Assembly: GCA_027622275.1 (NCBI GenBank)
Contig: JAQBZB010000038.1
Coordinates: 1-44,234 of the forward strand
From: Planctomycetota bacterium
GTDB taxonomy: Bacteria > Planctomycetota > Planctomycetia > Pirellulales > Pirellulaceae
DNA: 44,234 nt
Direction: 5' to 3'
The notes beneath the pieces were generated by a model. That model was not told the DNA's origin, did not search any database, and was given only the letters and a program-made list of their open reading frames with translations. Below are positions 43,686-44,234 of the stretch, piece after piece. How positions within the stretch are numbered: position 1 is the first letter of the stretch; each line of letters opens with the position of its first letter. The position numbers and the translations under genes are program-made.

Positions 43686-43861
43686 ATGAACTCATGTCCC
43701 TCTGTTCGCGTGGCACCGCATAGCCACGACTGGATCGTGATGGCGGACCACTCGAATCAGATCGGTCCCGAAACGGTGTTGGCAATCCTCGGAGTGTGAG
43801 CCTAGACGCTGCCACCCCTCGGTCAACCGCTCAAGCATGATGACGTTCGTGTGTTGGAGCT
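43686..43861 (+). pseudogene. Transposase-like relic
   Basis: An open stretch reads 'PHSHDWIVMADHSNQIGPET' and 'VLAILGV', then meets TGA (43797-43799) and TAG (43803-43805), and continues in the same frame as 'TLPPLGQPLKHDDVRVLELT' up to the border of element copy 3. The block 'DHSNQIGPE.VL..LGV' followed by 'LRHED' is one I associate with transposase-like proteins in planctomycetes, but I have not verified the family. A stop pair just after the conserved block (CGA>TGA and CAG>TAG would explain both) and the insertion show that it is dead. No 5' end can be identified. Confidence 0.5.
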
Positions 43862-43863
43862 AA

Positions 43864-44021
43864 CCCGGATTATTCATGAACTGGTGAGCATTGTTCAAAA
43901 TATACGTTTGTCAAAAGAGTGACGGCTATCTCGCCCAAAACACCGCGCAAATCAGCCGCCACGCGCTAGCGTGCGGTTCTCTCGAAGTTCGCGAGAACCG
44001 CAGGCTGATGAATAATCCGGG
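43864..44021 (+). mobile_element. Miniature inverted-repeat element, copy 3
   Basis: A 158-base element with the same ends as copies 1 and 2, flanked by CTAA on both sides (43860-43863 and 44022-44025). It has the same lead and the first nested hairpin arm (CACGC-GCTA-GCGTG), but the second arm is shortened because about 12 bases are missing. It lies at the end of the transposase-like relic, one mobile-type sequence inserted in another. Confidence 0.9.
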
Positions 44022-44150
44022 CTAATCATCACCGACACACGTCGGCCTGGGGATGGTGCGCACGAGCTACGGGCTCGACCCGTATGTTGCGTTCATCGAC
44101 CTGCATTTTGTACTCAGGTAGGCCCATTCACACACCATCGCTAAAAAACG

Positions 44151-44168
44151 GCAAGGGGTTCTCCCCTT
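44151..44168 (-). terminator. Possible minus-strand terminator at the window end
   Basis: A 6-bp stem AAGGGG / CCCCTT with TTCT loop. Read on the minus strand it is followed, after GCCG, by TTTTTT. It could end a transcript coming from beyond the right edge of the window. Confidence 0.45.
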
Positions 44169-44234
44169 CTAGACCCAGAACAAGCGAACTCTTGAAGACT
44201 GCTTCGCAAGCTGAGCAAGAAAAACTCAAAATCC

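Noticed and set aside
44060-44126. Short coding-like tail (MVRTSYGLDPYVAFIDLHFV) at the window end
   Set aside because: It reads like the end of a protein, but a stop in the same frame lies just upstream at the element border and no start or family can be assigned, so I do not list it as a gene.
33731-44234. tRNA(Sec) gene near selA/selB
   Set aside because: I looked for a long tRNA with anticodon TCA and a T-loop. Nothing convincing was found, so selC and selD must be elsewhere.

Overview
The window looks like chromosome of a planctomycete, most likely of the Pirellulales type. The case rests on family-level recognition. It has a secreted DUF6263-like protein, a BBP2-like porin, a proline-rich exported protein, an SHD1-like exported protein, housekeeping genes scattered on both strands with few long operons, two solitary TIGR02574-type antitoxins, and intergenic space full of palindromes. 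No rRNA, tRNA or CRISPR array was seen.

Layout. 1-7.2 kb: a possibly partial gene, then a minus-strand run pgi > metallo-hydrolase > secreted protein, the archaeal-type phosphoglycerate mutase apgM, enolase, and riboflavin synthase. 7.2-10.7 kb: small accessory genes (orphan antitoxin, lipoprotein, DUF2971, Uma2). 10.9-14.8 kb: a minus-strand run with an HpcH/HpaI-type aldolase, a nucleotidyltransferase with a small overlapping partner, and the two halves of a Tm-1-like protein as separate genes. 14.8-24.6 kb, plus strand: exported PIMT, antitoxin, DJ-1/PfpI, polA, coaE, rho, ribH, nusB, a 45-codon membrane mini-ORF, ftsY. 25-28.5 kb: porin and ammonium transporter, each with a clear terminator, and a sigma-54-like promoter before amt. 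28.6-33.7 kb: guaB, two planctomycete-type exported proteins and a pseudogene split by a miniature mobile element. 33.9-43.4 kb, minus strand: purD, rlmN, a proline-rich exported protein, selB and selA. A roughly 3 kb island of decayed and mobile-type genes (toxin-antitoxin-like pair, truncated TIR gene, intact TIR plus partner operon) sits between selB and selA. 43.6-44.2 kb: a transposase-like relic interrupted by another miniature element.

Three things stand out. (1) At least eight intergenic 'double hairpin' palindromes share one architecture: two inverted copies of a short hairpin, often with a TCC/GGA loop. The stem sequences differ but stay paired, and in one element the two arms differ by a compensated base-pair swap. 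(2) A 158-173 bp non-autonomous element occurs three times. Removing the middle copy together with one target duplication restores an open reading frame exactly. (3) A TIR-domain gene overlaps an unrecognised helical partner by 4 bp, in an island that separates selB from selA. Next to selA is a small gene with an in-frame TGA, which is either a nonsense mutation or, less likely, a selenocysteine codon.

All family assignments come from reading the translated sequences. No database search was run.
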